From JAGPUQ01 sp050250395 (GTDB lineage: Bacteria > Pseudomonadota > Gammaproteobacteria > Pseudomonadales > Porticoccaceae), in NCBI GenBank assembly GCA_050250395.1, contig JBFWOQ010000011.1, forward strand, positions 1 through 64,000: 64,000 bases of DNA. The letters run 5' to 3'. The translations under genes and the position numbers were made by a program. The notes under the pieces were generated by a model, which had not been told where the DNA came from, made no database searches, and saw only the letters and a list, made by a program, of their open reading frames with translations. The number at the start of each line of letters is the position of its first letter. Within the stretch, counting starts at the first letter, position 1. This document shows positions 41,816 through 50,283 of the stretch, piece after piece.

Positions 41816-42295
41816 ATGAGCGAGCCGCGTTACGACGTATTCTTTCGGGGCGATATCGCGCCCGGTCAGCGCCTGAATGAGGTCCGTGATCGTCTGCGGC
41901 AACTGTTTGGCATCGACGACGCCCGGCTGAATGCGCTGTTTTCCGGCCGTCCGATGGCGATCCGGCGCGATCTTGCGGGCGACGAAGCGGAACGCTACCG
42001 CGCCGCGCTGCGGGAGGCCGGTGCGCTGGTCGAATTGCGACCGCTCAGGGCTGCCGATGTGCCCGCCGCGGCGGGGCCGTTGGCGGATGCCGCGGATGAC
42101 TGGAGCCTGGCGCCGGTCGGTGCCGATGTGCTGCGACCGGACGAGCGACCCGCGGTGGTTCCCGTCAGCGTCGATATCGGCGGCCTCGAGGTCGCGCCGC
42201 CCGGTGTCGATGTGTTGCGGCCGGAAGAGCGCCGCCCTGCGGTGGTCCGGAATATCGATACGCAGCACCTCGGACTGCTTCCATCCACCGATTAG
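41816..42295 (+). CDS. Hypothetical protein with an L7/L12-like N-terminal domain and C-terminal repeats
   Basis: A 159-residue soluble protein. The first 75 residues (YDVFFRGDIAPGQRLNEVRDRLRQLFGIDDARLNALFSG) fit a small alpha/beta domain resembling ribosomal L7/L12 C-terminal folds seen in gammaproteobacterial hypotheticals. The tail contains two imperfect copies of a motif (GADVLRPDERPAVV and GVDVLRPEERRPAVV). No catalytic motif is seen. It follows dgkA and its stop touches the solo repeat end at 42293. Confidence 0.6.
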   Translation: MSEPRYDVFFRGDIAPGQRLNEVRDRLRQLFGIDDARLNALFSGRPMAIRRDLAGDEAERYRAALREAGALVELRPLRAADVPAAAGPLADAADDWSLAPVGADVLRPDERPAVVPVSVDIGGLEVAPPGVDVLRPEERRPAVVRNIDTQHLGLLPSTD

Positions 42296-42314
42296 CAGCT
42301 TTTCAACAAGCTAT
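42293..42314 (-). repeat. Dispersed repeat, solo end (copy E)
   Basis: TAGCAGCTTTTCAACAAGCTATTG matches a terminal inverted repeat of the 147 bp element. As in hom, the TAG at its start is the stop codon of the preceding gene. The rest of the element is missing. Confidence 0.6.
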
Positions 42315-42368
42315 TGAGGGTGCGGCCATGGCTCCATCGATCCGCGTGACGCGTCCGGCACACCGGCG

Positions 42369-43766
42369 ATGAGCGGGCAGCGTCGCGAGCGGGATTCGCT
42401 GGGCGAGGTCGCGATCGACGCGACGGCGCTCTGGGGGCCGCAGACCCAGCGTTCCCTGGAGCATTTCCGGATTGGCGGCCAGCGCTTTCCGCTCGCGTTC
42501 ATCCACGACTTCGCACTGGTAAAAAAAGCCGCTGCGCGCACCAATTGCGCGCTCGGTGCGCTCTCCGAAGCGCACAGCCAGCTGATCGGCCAGGCCTGCG
42601 ACGAGATTATCGCCGGGCGGCACGACGACCAGTTTCCGCTGGTGATCTGGCAGACCGGCAGCGGTACCCAGACCAACATGAATCTCAATGAGGTGATCGC
42701 CAACCGTGCCAACGAACTGGCCGGTGGGCAGCGCGGTGCACCGGGCCCGGTGCACCCCAACGACCATGTCAATTGCTCCCAGTCGTCCAACGATGTCTTC
42801 CCCACGGTGATGCATGTCGCCGCCACGCGTCAGTTACGGGAGCGCCTGCTGCCCACACTGGTCGCGCTGCGCAACGCGCTCGCGGCCAAAAGCCTGGAAT
42901 TCGCGTCCCAGGTGAAGATCGGTCGCACCCATTTGATGGATGCCACGCCGGTCACGCTCGGGCAGGAATTCGGCGGTTACGCGGCGCAATTGGCTTACGC
43001 GCAGGCGAGTCTGGAAGGCGTGCTGCCAGCGCTCGGCGCGATCGCGCTCGGAGGCAGCGCCGTCGGCACCGGTCTGAATACGCCCGAAGGGTGGGCGGGG
43101 GCGGTGGCCGCCGAATTGAGCCGGCTGTCGGGACTGCCGTTTACCAGCGCGGCCAACAAATTCGCGGCCCTCGCCGGCCACGAAGCCCTGGTGGACCTGC
43201 ACGGACGCCTGCGGGTGCTGGCCGCGGCACTGTTCAAGATCGCCAGCGACATCCGCCTGCTCGGCAGCGGGCCGCGCTCCGGCCTGGGAGAACTGCGGCT
43301 GCCCGCCAACGAGCCGGGCAGCTCCATCATGCCGGGCAAGATCAACCCGACCCAGGTCGAGGCGCTCACCATGGTCGCGGTGCAGGTCATGGGCAACGAT
43401 GCGGCGGTGGGTTTTGCCGGCAGTCAGGGGCACCTGGAGCTCAATGTGTTCAAGCCATTGATCATCCATAATGTGCTGGAATCCTGTGCGCTGCTGACCG
43501 ATGCCATGGACAGCTTCTGCCGCCATTGTGTGGTGGGTATCCAGGCGGAGCCGGCGCAACTGGCGCTCCATCTCCAGCGTTCCCTGATGCTGGTGACGGC
43601 ATTGAATCCCGTAATCGGTTACGATTGCGCCGCGAAAATTGCAGGGAAGGCCTTTGCCGAAGGCATTTCGTTGCGGGAGGCGACGCTGGCGCTGGGCTAT
43701 CTGGATGCCGAGACCTTCGACCGCCTGGTCGATCCCGCGCGCATGCTGGGTCCCGCCGGCCGCTGA
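42369..43766 (+). CDS. fumC: Fumarate hydratase, class II
   Basis: Interconverts fumarate and malate, with no iron-sulfur cluster. The 465-residue tetrameric enzyme shows QTGSGTQTNMNLNEVIANRAN, SSNDVFPTVMH and the fumarase/aspartase signature PGSSIMPGKINPTQ near residue 320, with the catalytic Ser. ATG 42369 gives a normal N-terminus. The mla operon follows after 78 bases. Confidence 0.96.
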   Translation: MSGQRRERDSLGEVAIDATALWGPQTQRSLEHFRIGGQRFPLAFIHDFALVKKAAARTNCALGALSEAHSQLIGQACDEIIAGRHDDQFPLVIWQTGSGTQTNMNLNEVIANRANELAGGQRGAPGPVHPNDHVNCSQSSNDVFPTVMHVAATRQLRERLLPTLVALRNALAAKSLEFASQVKIGRTHLMDATPVTLGQEFGGYAAQLAYAQASLEGVLPALGAIALGGSAVGTGLNTPEGWAGAVAAELSRLSGLPFTSAANKFAALAGHEALVDLHGRLRVLAAALFKIASDIRLLGSGPRSGLGELRLPANEPGSSIMPGKINPTQVEALTMVAVQVMGNDAAVGFAGSQGHLELNVFKPLIIHNVLESCALLTDAMDSFCRHCVVGIQAEPAQLALHLQRSLMLVTALNPVIGYDCAAKIAGKAFAEGISLREATLALGYLDAETFDRLVDPARMLGPAGR

Positions 43767-43844
43767 GGTCGGCGGGCGATGATCAGACCGTGACGCGGTC
43801 GCCACGGCCGCTTTCCCAAAGGATTAAAGACGAGCATCGAGATA

Positions 43845-44681
43845 ATGCCTGATACCCTTGCCGCGCCTGATAACTCTGCCTCAGCGGCCGCCATTCGCCT
43901 CGACGGCGTCACCCTCGCGCGCGGCGAGCGCGCGGTATTGACCGATTTCTCGCTCGCGATTCCGGTGGGCAAGGTGACTGCCGTGATGGGTCCGAGCGGT
44001 TGCGGCAAGACCACGGTGCTCAAGCTCATCACCGGCCAGTTGCGGCCCGACAAGGGGCAGGTGTGGGTCGGCGATACCGAAGTCAACCGGCTGCGTGGTG
44101 CCGACCTCAATCAGTTGCGCCGCGATATCGGTGTGTTGTTGCAAAATGGCGCGCTCTTTACCGATCTCACCTGTTTCGACAATGTCGCGCTGCCGTTGCG
44201 TGAGCACACCAAACTCCCTGAACCCCTGATCCGGCGTCTGGTGCTGCTCAAATTGCAGACGGTCGGCTTGCGCGGCGCCGCTGCCATGTACCCGCGCGAA
44301 CTGTCCGGCGGCATGAACCGGCGGGTGGCGATGGCCCGCGCGATGGCACTGGATCCGGGCGTCATGCTCTACGACGAACCTTTCGCCGGTCTCGATCCGA
44401 TTTCTCTGGGCGCTTCCGTGCGCTTGATCCGCGAGATCAATCGGGCGCTCGGCATTACCAGCGTGGTCATCACCCATGATGTCGCGGAGGTGCAGAAATT
44501 TGCCGACCATTGCTGCATTATCGCCGAGGGCCGGGTGGTGGCGTCGGGTACTCCGGATCAGCTGCGGGACAGCGATCAGGAGGTGGTGCGCCAATTCATG
44601 CGGGGCCTTCCCGACGGTCCGGTGCCCTTTCATTTTCCGGCGCGCTCCCTCGCCGACGATCTGCTCGCCGTGGGAGCCTGA
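43845..44681 (+). CDS. mlaF: Phospholipid ABC transporter ATP-binding protein MlaF
   Basis: ATPase of the Mla system that moves phospholipids between outer and inner membranes and keeps lipid asymmetry. The 278-residue protein has the Walker A MGPSGCGKTTVLKLITG, Q-loop region IGVLLQNGALFTDLT, signature LSGGMNRRVAMARAMA and Walker B VMLYDEPFAGLDP. First gene of mlaFEDCB-mlaA, all on the plus strand. Confidence 0.96.
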   Translation: MPDTLAAPDNSASAAAIRLDGVTLARGERAVLTDFSLAIPVGKVTAVMGPSGCGKTTVLKLITGQLRPDKGQVWVGDTEVNRLRGADLNQLRRDIGVLLQNGALFTDLTCFDNVALPLREHTKLPEPLIRRLVLLKLQTVGLRGAAAMYPRELSGGMNRRVAMARAMALDPGVMLYDEPFAGLDPISLGASVRLIREINRALGITSVVITHDVAEVQKFADHCCIIAEGRVVASGTPDQLRDSDQEVVRQFMRGLPDGPVPFHFPARSLADDLLAVGA

Positions 44682-44683
44682 CG

Positions 44684-45457
44684 ATGACCACGCCCCCCAG
44701 CCTTGGCGGCCGGCTGCTGGCCGAGCCGATACGCGAATTCGGTCGTGCCGGGATTTTTCTGCTCACGGCATTTGCGCGGATGCGCTTCGGTCCCCTCCAG
44801 CTCGGCGAAATCCTGCGCCAGGTGTATTTCGTCGGTGCGCGCTCGCTGGTGATCATCGTGATTTGCGGGTTCTTCGTCGGTCTGGTGTTGACCCTGCAAA
44901 CGCACGACACCCTGACCCGCTTTGGCGCCGGGGATTCGGTCAGCACGGTCCTCGCACTCTCGTTGTTCCGCGAGCTGGCGCCGGTGTTGACCGCCATCCT
45001 GTTCGCCGGCCGCGCGGGCACGTCGATCACCGCTGAAATCGGCCTGATGAAAGCCACCGAGCAACTCGATGCGCTGGACCTGATGGCCATCGATCCGATG
45101 GAGCGCGTCGTTCAGCCCCGATTGCTGGCCGGGGTGCTGGCGGTGCCGGCTTTGGTGATGGTGTTCAACGTCACCGCGCTGCTTGGCGGGGTATTTTTCT
45201 CGGTCTACATGATGGGCAGCGATCCGATCGTGTTCTGGAGCAAGATGCAGGCATCGGTCGAACTGGGCAAGGATTTCGTGGGTGGCTTGCTGAAAAGCGC
45301 GGTGTTCGGCTTTCTGGTCAGCTGGCTCGCGGTATATTTTGGCTGGAGCGCCAAGCCCACCAGCGAAGGCGTGGCGCTGGCCACCACCCAGACCGTCATC
45401 ACCAGCGCCATCGCGGTGCTGCTGATGGATTTTGTTCTCACCGCTTTCATGCTCTAG
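44684..45457 (+). CDS. mlaE: Phospholipid ABC transporter permease MlaE
   Basis: A 257-residue inner-membrane permease with about five segments: GARSLVIIVICGFFVGLVLTLQ, FRELAPVLTAILFAGRAGTSITAEIGLMKATEQLDALDLM and the conserved end ITSAIAVLLMDFVLTAFM. It pairs with MlaF and MlaB in the core complex. ATG 44684 follows the mlaF stop immediately; the longer frame runs antisense-like through mlaF and is rejected. Confidence 0.96.
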   Translation: MTTPPSLGGRLLAEPIREFGRAGIFLLTAFARMRFGPLQLGEILRQVYFVGARSLVIIVICGFFVGLVLTLQTHDTLTRFGAGDSVSTVLALSLFRELAPVLTAILFAGRAGTSITAEIGLMKATEQLDALDLMAIDPMERVVQPRLLAGVLAVPALVMVFNVTALLGGVFFSVYMMGSDPIVFWSKMQASVELGKDFVGGLLKSAVFGFLVSWLAVYFGWSAKPTSEGVALATTQTVITSAIAVLLMDFVLTAFML

Positions 45458-45472
45458 CGTTGGAATCCTGTC

Positions 45473-45940
45473 ATGACATCTTCCCATCAGATCGAATTCA
45501 CCGCCGGGCTGTTTCTGCTGCTCGGTATTGCCGCGCTGGTCTTCCTGGCCTTGCACGCGACCGATGGCGGTGCCCTTCAAGACGGCGGCTATCGGGTAGT
45601 GGCCGAGTTCAGTAACGTCGGCGGACTTAAAACCCGCGCCAACGTGAGTCTGGGCGGCGTTCGCGTGGGGTCGGTGGAGCGCATCGATCTGGATCCCGAG
45701 ACATTTTCGGCGCGCGTCGTGATGGTCATCGGCGACCGCTTCCGGACCTTGCCCGAAGATACCTCGGCCTCGATTTTGACCAGTGGTATTCTGGGCGATC
45801 AATACATCGGTCTGGAGCCCGGCGGTGCGCCGGACATGCTCAAGGATGGCGATAAAATCATGATTACCCAGTCGGCGCTGGTGCTGGAGCAACTGATCAG
45901 TCGCTTCCTGTTCAATAGTGGTGGAGAGCCAAAGAAATGA
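45473..45940 (+). CDS. mlaD: Phospholipid-binding MCE-domain protein MlaD
   Basis: A 155-residue periplasmic protein with one N-terminal membrane anchor (FTAGLFLLLGIAALVFLAL) and an MCE domain (YRVVAEFSNVGGLKTRANVSLGGVRVGSVERIDLD). It forms the hexameric ring through which lipids pass on the MlaE permease. mlaC starts inside its stop (ATGA). Confidence 0.95.
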   Translation: MTSSHQIEFTAGLFLLLGIAALVFLALHATDGGALQDGGYRVVAEFSNVGGLKTRANVSLGGVRVGSVERIDLDPETFSARVVMVIGDRFRTLPEDTSASILTSGILGDQYIGLEPGGAPDMLKDGDKIMITQSALVLEQLISRFLFNSGGEPKK

Positions 45941-46560
45941 AGTACTTCCTGGGATTGGTGCTGGGGGTTTTTCTGGCGGGCACCGCCGTCGCGAGCGATG
46001 AGCCCGACGTCATTGTGCGCACGACCAGTGACCGCTTGTTCGAGTTGATCGACGCCAATCGATCCGCCTACGAGACGGATCCCGTACCGCTGCAACAGGA
46101 GGTGCGGAAAAATCTGTTGCCCAATATCGATTCGCTCTACTCCGCCCGTCTGGTGCTCGGCCAGCATGGGCGCGGCATGCCCGCCGACAAGGTTGCCGCC
46201 TTCTCCGATGCGCTCAGCGACCTGCTGGTGCGTCGCTATTCCGAAGGGCTGTTGAAGTTCAAAAGCCGGGACCAGGTGGAAATTCTGCCCGAGCAGGCCG
46301 GGAACACGGAACGCATGACCCGGGTCCGCACCAGAGTGCGTCTCGACTCGGGTTCCGAGGCGGCGGTGGATTATGTGTTTCGCAAACGGGACGGCCGCTG
46401 GTGGGTGTTCGATGTGATCATCGAGGGTATTTCCTATGTCGCCACGTTCCGCAACCAGATCGGCGAGGAAATTCGCCGGGATGGCTTCGATCGCGTATTG
46501 AGCCGGCTGCAGTCCGGAGAATTGCAGATAGAGGTCGAGGCGGATGACCAACCCGCCTGA
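45937..46560 (+). CDS. mlaC: Periplasmic phospholipid-binding protein MlaC
   Basis: A 207-residue exported protein: signal peptide MKYFLGLVLGVFLAGTAVAS, then LARLVLGQHGRGMPADKVAAFSDAL-like and WWVFDVIIEGISYVATFRNQIGEEI regions characteristic of MlaC. It shuttles single phospholipids between MlaA and MlaFEDB. Its end overlaps mlaB by 17 bases. Confidence 0.93.
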   Translation: MKYFLGLVLGVFLAGTAVASDEPDVIVRTTSDRLFELIDANRSAYETDPVPLQQEVRKNLLPNIDSLYSARLVLGQHGRGMPADKVAAFSDALSDLLVRRYSEGLLKFKSRDQVEILPEQAGNTERMTRVRTRVRLDSGSEAAVDYVFRKRDGRWWVFDVIIEGISYVATFRNQIGEEIRRDGFDRVLSRLQSGELQIEVEADDQPA

Positions 46561-46858
46561 GCATCGCGAAGGGCGTTTGCAACTCAGCGGCGACCTGACC
46601 GCACGGGATGTTCCGGCCATCTATGCGCGGAGTCTGGCGTGGCGGGTCGCGGGCGCATTGCCGGTTGCGGTCGACCTCGCGGCGGTCACGCGCGCGGATT
46701 CCAGCGCCCTGGCGCTGCTGCTGGAGTGGCAAGCCTGGGCGCACGGTCGCGGCGCGGAAATCGAGTTCGCGGACCCGCCCCGGGCGCTGCGTACATTTGC
46801 CAGTCTGAGCGAAGTCAGCAGTCTCCTCGGTTGGCCCGAGGAGCCCCTGTCGAACTGA
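46544..46858 (+). CDS. mlaB: STAS-domain protein MlaB
   Basis: A 104-residue cytoplasmic STAS protein that regulates the MlaF ATPase. LQLSGDLTARDVPAIYAR and VDLAAVTRADSSALALLLEWQAWA show the fold, with Ser/Thr-like residues at the site that is functional in MlaB. Overlaps mlaC, as expected of the operon. Confidence 0.9.
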   Translation: MTNPPEHREGRLQLSGDLTARDVPAIYARSLAWRVAGALPVAVDLAAVTRADSSALALLLEWQAWAHGRGAEIEFADPPRALRTFASLSEVSSLLGWPEEPLSN

Positions 46859-46868
46859 GGAGATCGGA

Positions 46869-47615
46869 ATGAAACCCGTGCCACGCCTGCTGTCCGCGAT
46901 CGCCGTGTCGCTGGCTGCGTCCATGTTGGCGGCCTGTGCCGGGACCAAGGCCGCGCCGCCGGAAGCGCGCGATTCCCGCGATCCCTGGGAGCCCTATAAC
47001 CGCGCGATGTACAGTTTCAATCGCGGGCTGGATCGCGCCATCCTGCGACCGGTCGCGCGTGGCTACGACTGGCTCGCACCCGCGCCGGTGCAGCGCGGTA
47101 TCGGCAATGCGTTCACCAATCTGCATTATCCGGTGGTCGTGCTGAACCTGGCGCTGCAGGGCCGTCCCAAGGACAGCGGTCTGGCGCTGGGACGGTTCGT
47201 CGTTAACAGCACGGCGGGTGTCGCCGGCATCTTCGATGTTGCCACCCGGCTCGATATGCCGACGTTCCGGGAAGACTTTGGCCAGACGCTCGCGGTTTGG
47301 GGTTGGCAGGACAGCCGTTACTTGATGCTCCCGCTGCTCGGGCCTTCCACGCTGCGGGACGGGCCGGCGCGCGGTGTGGACTGGATGACGGACGTTGCCA
47401 ACCACTGGGTGGTGGATCAGGCAGGCTATGCGCCCACAGCGGTCGAAGTGGTGGATACCCGCGCCGGATTTCTGGATCAGGAGCAGGCACTCGAAGAGGC
47501 TTACGACGAATATGTGTTCGTCCGCGATGCCTGGATGCAGAACCGGGATTTCCTGATCGGCAACGGCCAGAGCGTCGTGCCCGACTACGACAGCTTTATC
47601 GACGAAGAGCAGTGA
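46869..47615 (+). CDS. mlaA: Outer-membrane lipoprotein MlaA (VacJ)
   Basis: A 248-residue lipoprotein: signal plus lipobox SLAASMLAACAG, then DPWEPYNRAMYSFNRGLDRAILRPVARGYDWL and FTNLHYPVVVLNLALQGRPKD. It forms a ring in the outer membrane that removes mislocalised phospholipid and passes it to MlaC. Last gene of the operon; it ends six bases from the convergent rep gene. Confidence 0.95.
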   Translation: MKPVPRLLSAIAVSLAASMLAACAGTKAAPPEARDSRDPWEPYNRAMYSFNRGLDRAILRPVARGYDWLAPAPVQRGIGNAFTNLHYPVVVLNLALQGRPKDSGLALGRFVVNSTAGVAGIFDVATRLDMPTFREDFGQTLAVWGWQDSRYLMLPLLGPSTLRDGPARGVDWMTDVANHWVVDQAGYAPTAVEVVDTRAGFLDQEQALEEAYDEYVFVRDAWMQNRDFLIGNGQSVVPDYDSFIDEEQ

Positions 47616-47621
47616 TGGGGG

Positions 47622-49628
47622 TCACTCCAGCAACGCCTTGAGGGCCGCCAGACTCGCCTTTCCCTGCTGCCGTTTGCGCTCCGGCGGCAGGGGTTCGCCA
47701 AAGCCCTCGCGCGCCAGCTCGGTATCCGGCAGTTCGTCGAGAAACCGGCTCGGCGTCGTTTCCAGGGTCTCGCCGAACTGGCGGCGACGCCCCGCCAGCG
47801 TCAGCGTGAGGGACTCGCGGGCGCGCGTGATGCCGACATAGGCAAGGCGCCGCTCCTCGGCGACATCGCCGGCATCGATGCTGTTGCGGTGGGGGAGCAG
47901 TCCCTCCTCCAGACCGATCAGGAAGACGTGGGGGAATTCGAGGCCCTTGGCGGCGTGCAACGTCATCAATTGCACCCGGTCATCGTCGCCTTCGCCGTCC
48001 TGGCGGTCGAGCAAGTCCAGTAACAGCAGCCGCCCGATGGCGGCCGCGACGTCTTCTTTTCCCTCTTCCTCCACCTGTCTTGCCAGGGTTGTCGCGATCT
48101 GCTGCAACAGCAATTCCACGTTGCGCAGACGCGCTTCGGCCACCGGGGCGCTGCTGGCGTTCTGGACCAACCAGCCGGCGTAGTCCATGTCCTCGATCAT
48201 CTCCCGGATCACCTTGATGCCGCTGTGTTCCGTGCAGGCGTGGGCGAGACCGTCGTACCAGCGGCGGAAGCGGCGCAGGCGCTCCAGACCCGCGCCATCC
48301 AGCACTTCGGCCAACCCGAGTTCGCCGCACGCGGCGTGGAGCGAGATGCCCCGACCGGTGGCGTAGTGGCCGAGTTTTTCCAGGGTGGTGGGGCCGATCT
48401 GGCGGCGCGGCGTGTTGATGATGCGCAGGAAGGCGGTGTCGTCGTCGGGATTGACCAGCAGGCGGAGGTAGGCGAGCAGATCCCGGATCTCGGTGCGGGC
48501 ATAGAACGAGGTGCCGCCGCTCAACCGATAGGGCAGGCTCAGCAAACGCAGCTTCATTTCCACCACGCGCGCCTGGTGATTGCTCCGGTACAGCACCGCG
48601 AAAGCCCCCAGGGGACAGCCGCTGCGGGCCCGCAACTGGAGAATTTCGTTGACGACCCGTTCGGCCTCGGCGTCTTCGCTGTCGCAACGGATGACACGAA
48701 TCGGCTCGCCGTGGCCGCGATCGCACCACAGGGTCTTGGCAAACAGGTGTTCGTTATTGGCGATCAGGGTGTTGGCGGTCTTGAGGATGCGCGCCGTGGA
48801 GCGGTAGTTCTGCTCCAGTTTGATGACTTCGAGGTTCGAAAAATCCTCCTGCAACTGCGCCAGGTTTTCCGGACGCGCGCCGCGCCAGGCATAGATGGAC
48901 TGATCGTCGTCCCCGACCACGGTCAGTTGATGGTGGTCGGCGACCAGCAGGCGGATCAACTCGTACTGGGCGCGATTGGTGTCCTGGTACTCGTCCACCA
49001 GCAGGTGGCGGATACGGCGCCGCCAGTGGTCGAGGCGTTCCGGATGCGCGCGAAACAGATGGATCGGCCGCGCGATGAGATCGTCGAAATCCACCGCGTT
49101 GTAGGCGGCGAGGGCGCGCTGATAATTCGCGTAAACGACCGCCAGCCGCAGTTCGTCGGCATCGCTGGCGGTGGACTGTGCCTGCTCGGGCGTCTGCAGG
49201 TGGCTTTTCCAGTGCGAGATGCGCTGCGCGGCCAGATCGAGCGGCGCCGCGTCGTCGACAATCTGCAACTGCTGTAGCAGGTTGCGGCTGTCGTCGGCGT
49301 CGAACAGGCTGAAGCCCGCGCGCAGCCCGAGCAGCGCGAGTTCCCGGCGCAGGATGCCGAGCCCCAGGTGATGAAAGGTGGATATGGTCAGGCCTTTGCC
49401 GGCCCGTCTCGGCAATTGCGCGGCAACGCGCTGTTTCATCTCGCGCGCCGCCTTGTTGGTGAAGGTCACCGCGGCAATATGGCGCGCGGCGACCGTCCCG
49501 GACTCGACCAGATGCGCGATGCGGTGGGTGATCACGCTGGTCTTGCCGCTGCCGGCGCCGGCCAGCACCAGCAAGGGTCCGCCGCGGTGCCGCACTGCGC
49601 GCGCCTGTTCGGGATTGAGTCGCTGCAC
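47622..49628 (-). CDS. rep: ATP-dependent DNA helicase Rep
   Basis: A 668-residue superfamily 1A 3'-5' helicase that clears protein blocks before the replication fork. Motifs: MQRLNPEQARAVRHRGGPLL, Walker A AGAGSGKTSVITHR, IAAVTFTNKAAREM, Walker B LLVDEYQDTNRAQYEL, VVGDDDQSIYAWRGA and VQLMTLHAAKGLEFPHVFLIGLEEG. The GTG at 49628 fits the family N-terminus; a much longer open frame upstream is antisense to the thioesterase gene. Length matches Rep rather than UvrD. Confidence 0.93.
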   Translation of the reverse strand: MQRLNPEQARAVRHRGGPLLVLAGAGSGKTSVITHRIAHLVESGTVAARHIAAVTFTNKAAREMKQRVAAQLPRRAGKGLTISTFHHLGLGILRRELALLGLRAGFSLFDADDSRNLLQQLQIVDDAAPLDLAAQRISHWKSHLQTPEQAQSTASDADELRLAVVYANYQRALAAYNAVDFDDLIARPIHLFRAHPERLDHWRRRIRHLLVDEYQDTNRAQYELIRLLVADHHQLTVVGDDDQSIYAWRGARPENLAQLQEDFSNLEVIKLEQNYRSTARILKTANTLIANNEHLFAKTLWCDRGHGEPIRVIRCDSEDAEAERVVNEILQLRARSGCPLGAFAVLYRSNHQARVVEMKLRLLSLPYRLSGGTSFYARTEIRDLLAYLRLLVNPDDDTAFLRIINTPRRQIGPTTLEKLGHYATGRGISLHAACGELGLAEVLDGAGLERLRRFRRWYDGLAHACTEHSGIKVIREMIEDMDYAGWLVQNASSAPVAEARLRNVELLLQQIATTLARQVEEEGKEDVAAAIGRLLLLDLLDRQDGEGDDDRVQLMTLHAAKGLEFPHVFLIGLEEGLLPHRNSIDAGDVAEERRLAYVGITRARESLTLTLAGRRRQFGETLETTPSRFLDELPDTELAREGFGEPLPPERKRQQGKASLAALKALLE

Positions 49629-49688
49629 CAGGGTCGCACGGCCAAAAGCGGGGCGCGATTGTAGCAGCGCGCCCGGGCGGCGTTGGCC

Positions 49689-49739
49689 TCTCGCGGCCAG
49701 CTGTCGCGGCCAGCTGTCGCGGCCAACTCTCGCGGCCAG
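49689..49739 (+). repeat. 13 bp tandem repeat, four units
   Basis: Units TCTCGCGGCCAGC, TGTCGCGGCCAGC, TGTCGCGGCCAAC and a final TCTCGCGGCCAG are head to tail between the divergent rep and thioesterase starts. It lies in the shared promoter area. Confidence 0.85.
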
Positions 49740-49809
49740 TAAAGGCCGGATGAGCGGGCCCGGCAAAATCCCTACAATGCCGGCACCCACGCGACAGGAG
49801 CAATCGACC

Positions 49810-50283
49810 GTGAACGACGACCCGAGTGCGCATATCGCCCGCCGTTGCGCGGCCGCGATTCTGGAGCGGGACCCCACGGTGGCGCGGCTGGGCATCGCAC
49901 TGCTCGAGGTCGCGCCGGGGCGTGCGCGGCTGTCGCTCAGGGTGGGTCCGGAGATGCTCAATTCGCTGGGCAACTGCCATGGCGGGACCAGCTTTACCCT
50001 TGCCGACGTCGCCTTTGCGGTGGCTTGCTCTTCCACCAACCAGGCCGGGGTCGGTGCGCATTGCGCGATCGATTACCTGCGGCCCGCGACGCTGAACGAC
50101 GTCCTCACCGCCACCGCCGTGGTCAGCCACCAGGGCAGCTCCGCGAGTCTGGTGGATGTCGATGTCACCGATCAACACGGCCGCCGCATCATCCAGTTGC
50201 GGGGCCGCTCCCACAATTTCGGCAAGCCCTTTCTGAGCGCGGCCGAGCTTGACACCGATACTGCGTCCCACCCGGAGGCTTGA
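49810..50283 (+). CDS. PaaI-family hotdog thioesterase
   Basis: A 157-residue acyl-CoA thioesterase. Motif LNSLGNCHGGTSFTLADVAFAVAC, with the catalytic Asp in the hotdog helix, and AHCAIDYLRPATLNDVLTATA are as in PaaI. GTG 49810 follows AGGAG. Its stop overlaps the next start (TGATG), so it is coupled to the acetoacetyl-CoA synthetase gene; it may relieve trapped acyl-CoAs in that pathway. Confidence 0.85.
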   Translation: MNDDPSAHIARRCAAAILERDPTVARLGIALLEVAPGRARLSLRVGPEMLNSLGNCHGGTSFTLADVAFAVACSSTNQAGVGAHCAIDYLRPATLNDVLTATAVVSHQGSSASLVDVDVTDQHGRRIIQLRGRSHNFGKPFLSAAELDTDTASHPEA

